A stretch of DNA of 7,647 nt from an uncultured Haloferula sp. (GTDB lineage: Bacteria > Verrucomicrobiota > Verrucomicrobiae > Verrucomicrobiales > Akkermansiaceae): assembly GCA_946481625.1 (NCBI GenBank), contig CAMLOZ010000150.1:1-7647 (forward strand), in the 5' to 3' direction. The notes beneath the pieces were generated by a model. That model was not told where the DNA came from. It did not search any database and saw only the letters and a program-made list of their open reading frames with translations. A program made the translations under genes and the position numbers. Positions 6,877 to 7,647 of this stretch are shown here, piece by piece; the stretch's first letter is position 1; each line of letters opens with the position of its first letter.

Positions 6877-6923
6877 AAAAAGCCCGCCGCGCTCCGGTGC
6901 ATTCGTGCACCGGGACGGGGGGC
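6877..6923 (-). terminator. Hairpin with T-tract before the BNR-4 gene: terminator or attenuator
   Basis: On the minus strand an inner perfect 8-base stem (CCGGTGCA, loop CGAA, TGCACCGG; 6894-6913) is flanked by an outer arm pair, GCCCCCC (6917-6923) with GGCGGGC (6882-6888), that matches in six of seven positions. TTTTT (6877-6881) follows directly. This has the form of an intrinsic terminator for the TSP3-repeat gene ending at 6931. It ends only 7 bases before the chosen start codon of the BNR-4 gene, so either that gene depends on read-through or the hairpin works as a leader attenuator. Confidence 0.6.
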
Positions 6924-6930
6924 ATTGGAA

Positions 6931-7647
6931 TCAATTGCGGATCACGACGAAGAAGCGTTTGGCCGGTCGTGGCGATCCTAGAGGGATGACATGGGCCGTG
7001 GTGGCTCCCTGCGAAGCCACGTTGTCGGCGGCGAGCGTCCAGGTGGCGATGCTGCCCGCGAGGGTATCCGAATAGACGATGTCGTAAGTCGCTCCCGTCG
7101 CGGACTCCCATTGGATCGTGTACTCGTTGGTCGCCGGATTGAGCGTCGCAGTGAGCACCTTGATCGGGCCGGTCACCGGCAGGCTCGCGGGATCGAAGGG
7201 GTTGGACGAGCCGGCCACCTCGTCCCCGTCGTTCGCGCCATCGCCATCGCTATCCGCATTGAAGGGGCTCGTGCCGCTGTCCGCAACGGAGGTGAAGGTT
7301 CCGGTGTTGGTCTCCACGGCATCGGAGAGCCCGTCGTTATCGGTGTCGCCCAGCGTCGGGCTAGTTCCCAGATGATACTCGCGCAGGTTGGAGAGGCCAT
7401 CGCCATCGTCGTCCAAAGCCCCGTCGTCCTGTCCCGGATGCAGGTCGGTCGAGTTCGGCACGAAGTCTCCGTCGGTGTCGGTATCGGTGACGAGCTCGAA
7501 CCCGTTGACCCCGACGAAACTGGTGAAGACGTTGGCCGTTTCGCGTCCCGTGTAGGAGACCGTGATTGGATCGCTGCCGTTCGACACCAGCAGCAGGTCG
7601 ATCGTCGAGCTCAGGGATGCTGGATCGCCGCCGGGGTTTTCCGGCAG
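6931..7647 (-). CDS. Secreted thrombospondin type-3 repeat protein, C-terminal part (5' truncated by window edge)
   Basis: The frame is open to the right edge, and the GTG near 7587 is an internal valine, so only the last 238 residues are seen. Visible residues 1-50 are a beta-rich segment of unknown family. Residues 55-150 hold a run of Asp/Gly/Asn calcium-binding repeats of the thrombospondin type-3 kind: DTDTDGDFVPN, DDDGDGLSNLREY, DTDNDGLSDAVE and DSDGDGANDGDE, the last followed by NPFDPASLP. Residues 163-238 form a beta-rich tail (YTIQWESATGATYDIVYSD near the middle, RFFVVIRN at the end) of a kind common at the ends of large secreted verrucomicrobial proteins. Such repeats usually make a rigid calcium-loaded stalk between a functional N-terminal domain and the tail. 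The functional domain lies outside the window, so the role cannot be named. Confidence 0.85.
   Translation of the reverse strand: MPENPGGDPASLSSTIDLLLVSNGSDPITVSYTGRETANVFTSFVGVNGFELVTDTDTDGDFVPNSTDLHPGQDDGALDDDGDGLSNLREYHLGTSPTLGDTDNDGLSDAVETNTGTFTSVADSGTSPFNADSDGDGANDGDEVAGSSNPFDPASLPVTGPIKVLTATLNPATNEYTIQWESATGATYDIVYSDTLAGSIATWTLAADNVASQGATTAHVIPLGSPRPAKRFFVVIRN

Noticed and set aside
6870..6902. Earlier start (ATG at 6902) for the BNR-4 gene
   Set aside because: It would put 11 residues before the signal peptide, and the codon overlaps the hairpin arm and loop; the ATG at 6869 gives a standard signal peptide.
7198..7485. Repeated CCATCGCCATCG-like DNA, considered as a direct-repeat or CRISPR-like array
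   Set aside because: The repetition comes from codons for Asp/Gly calcium-binding repeats in a coding frame; unit lengths vary and there are no constant repeats with spacers.

Overview
The window is high-GC bacterial DNA. The most likely source is a member of the Verrucomicrobia, possibly of the Luteolibacter/Haloferula kind. The reasons are two neighbouring secreted proteins that carry aspartate-rich thrombospondin type-3-like calcium repeats followed by a short C-terminal beta-rich tail, an arrangement common in that phylum, together with weak or absent Shine-Dalgarno sequences. The taxonomic call is inference, because no rRNA or phylogenetic marker was compared.

Layout, left to right. Positions 2-619 (+) hold the C-terminal part of an MscS-family mechanosensitive channel cut by the window edge. 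It converges, with a 10-base gap, on a complete pyruvate kinase gene (630-2033, -). A 143-base divergent intergenic region separates pyruvate kinase from a small lipoprotein gene (2177-2617, +). A perfect A-tract/T-tract inverted repeat (2647-2674) lies between the lipoprotein gene and a convergent tRNA-Lys(CTT) gene (2683-2758, -), and probably terminates transcription from both sides.

The right-hand 4.7 kb is all on the minus strand. In transcription order it holds the C-terminal part of a secreted TSP3-repeat protein (6931 to the edge at 7647), a terminator- or attenuator-like hairpin (6877-6923), a 933-residue secreted BNR-4-type beta-propeller protein resembling polysaccharide lyases of the PL24/PL25 kind (4068-6869), and, 34 bases further on, an exported YbhE-type lactonase-family beta-propeller (2933-4033). 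The last two genes look like one transcription unit and may act together on an acidic polysaccharide outside the cytoplasm. The substrate cannot be read from the sequence.

Most of the window is ordinary housekeeping. The points most worth a second look are the lyase-lactonase pair with its His-His motif, the uncharacterised N-terminal modules of the lyase-like protein, the hairpin with a T-tract just before that gene's start codon, the shared C-terminal tails, and the unusual potassium-site residues in pyruvate kinase. I did not find a clearly new multi-gene system.
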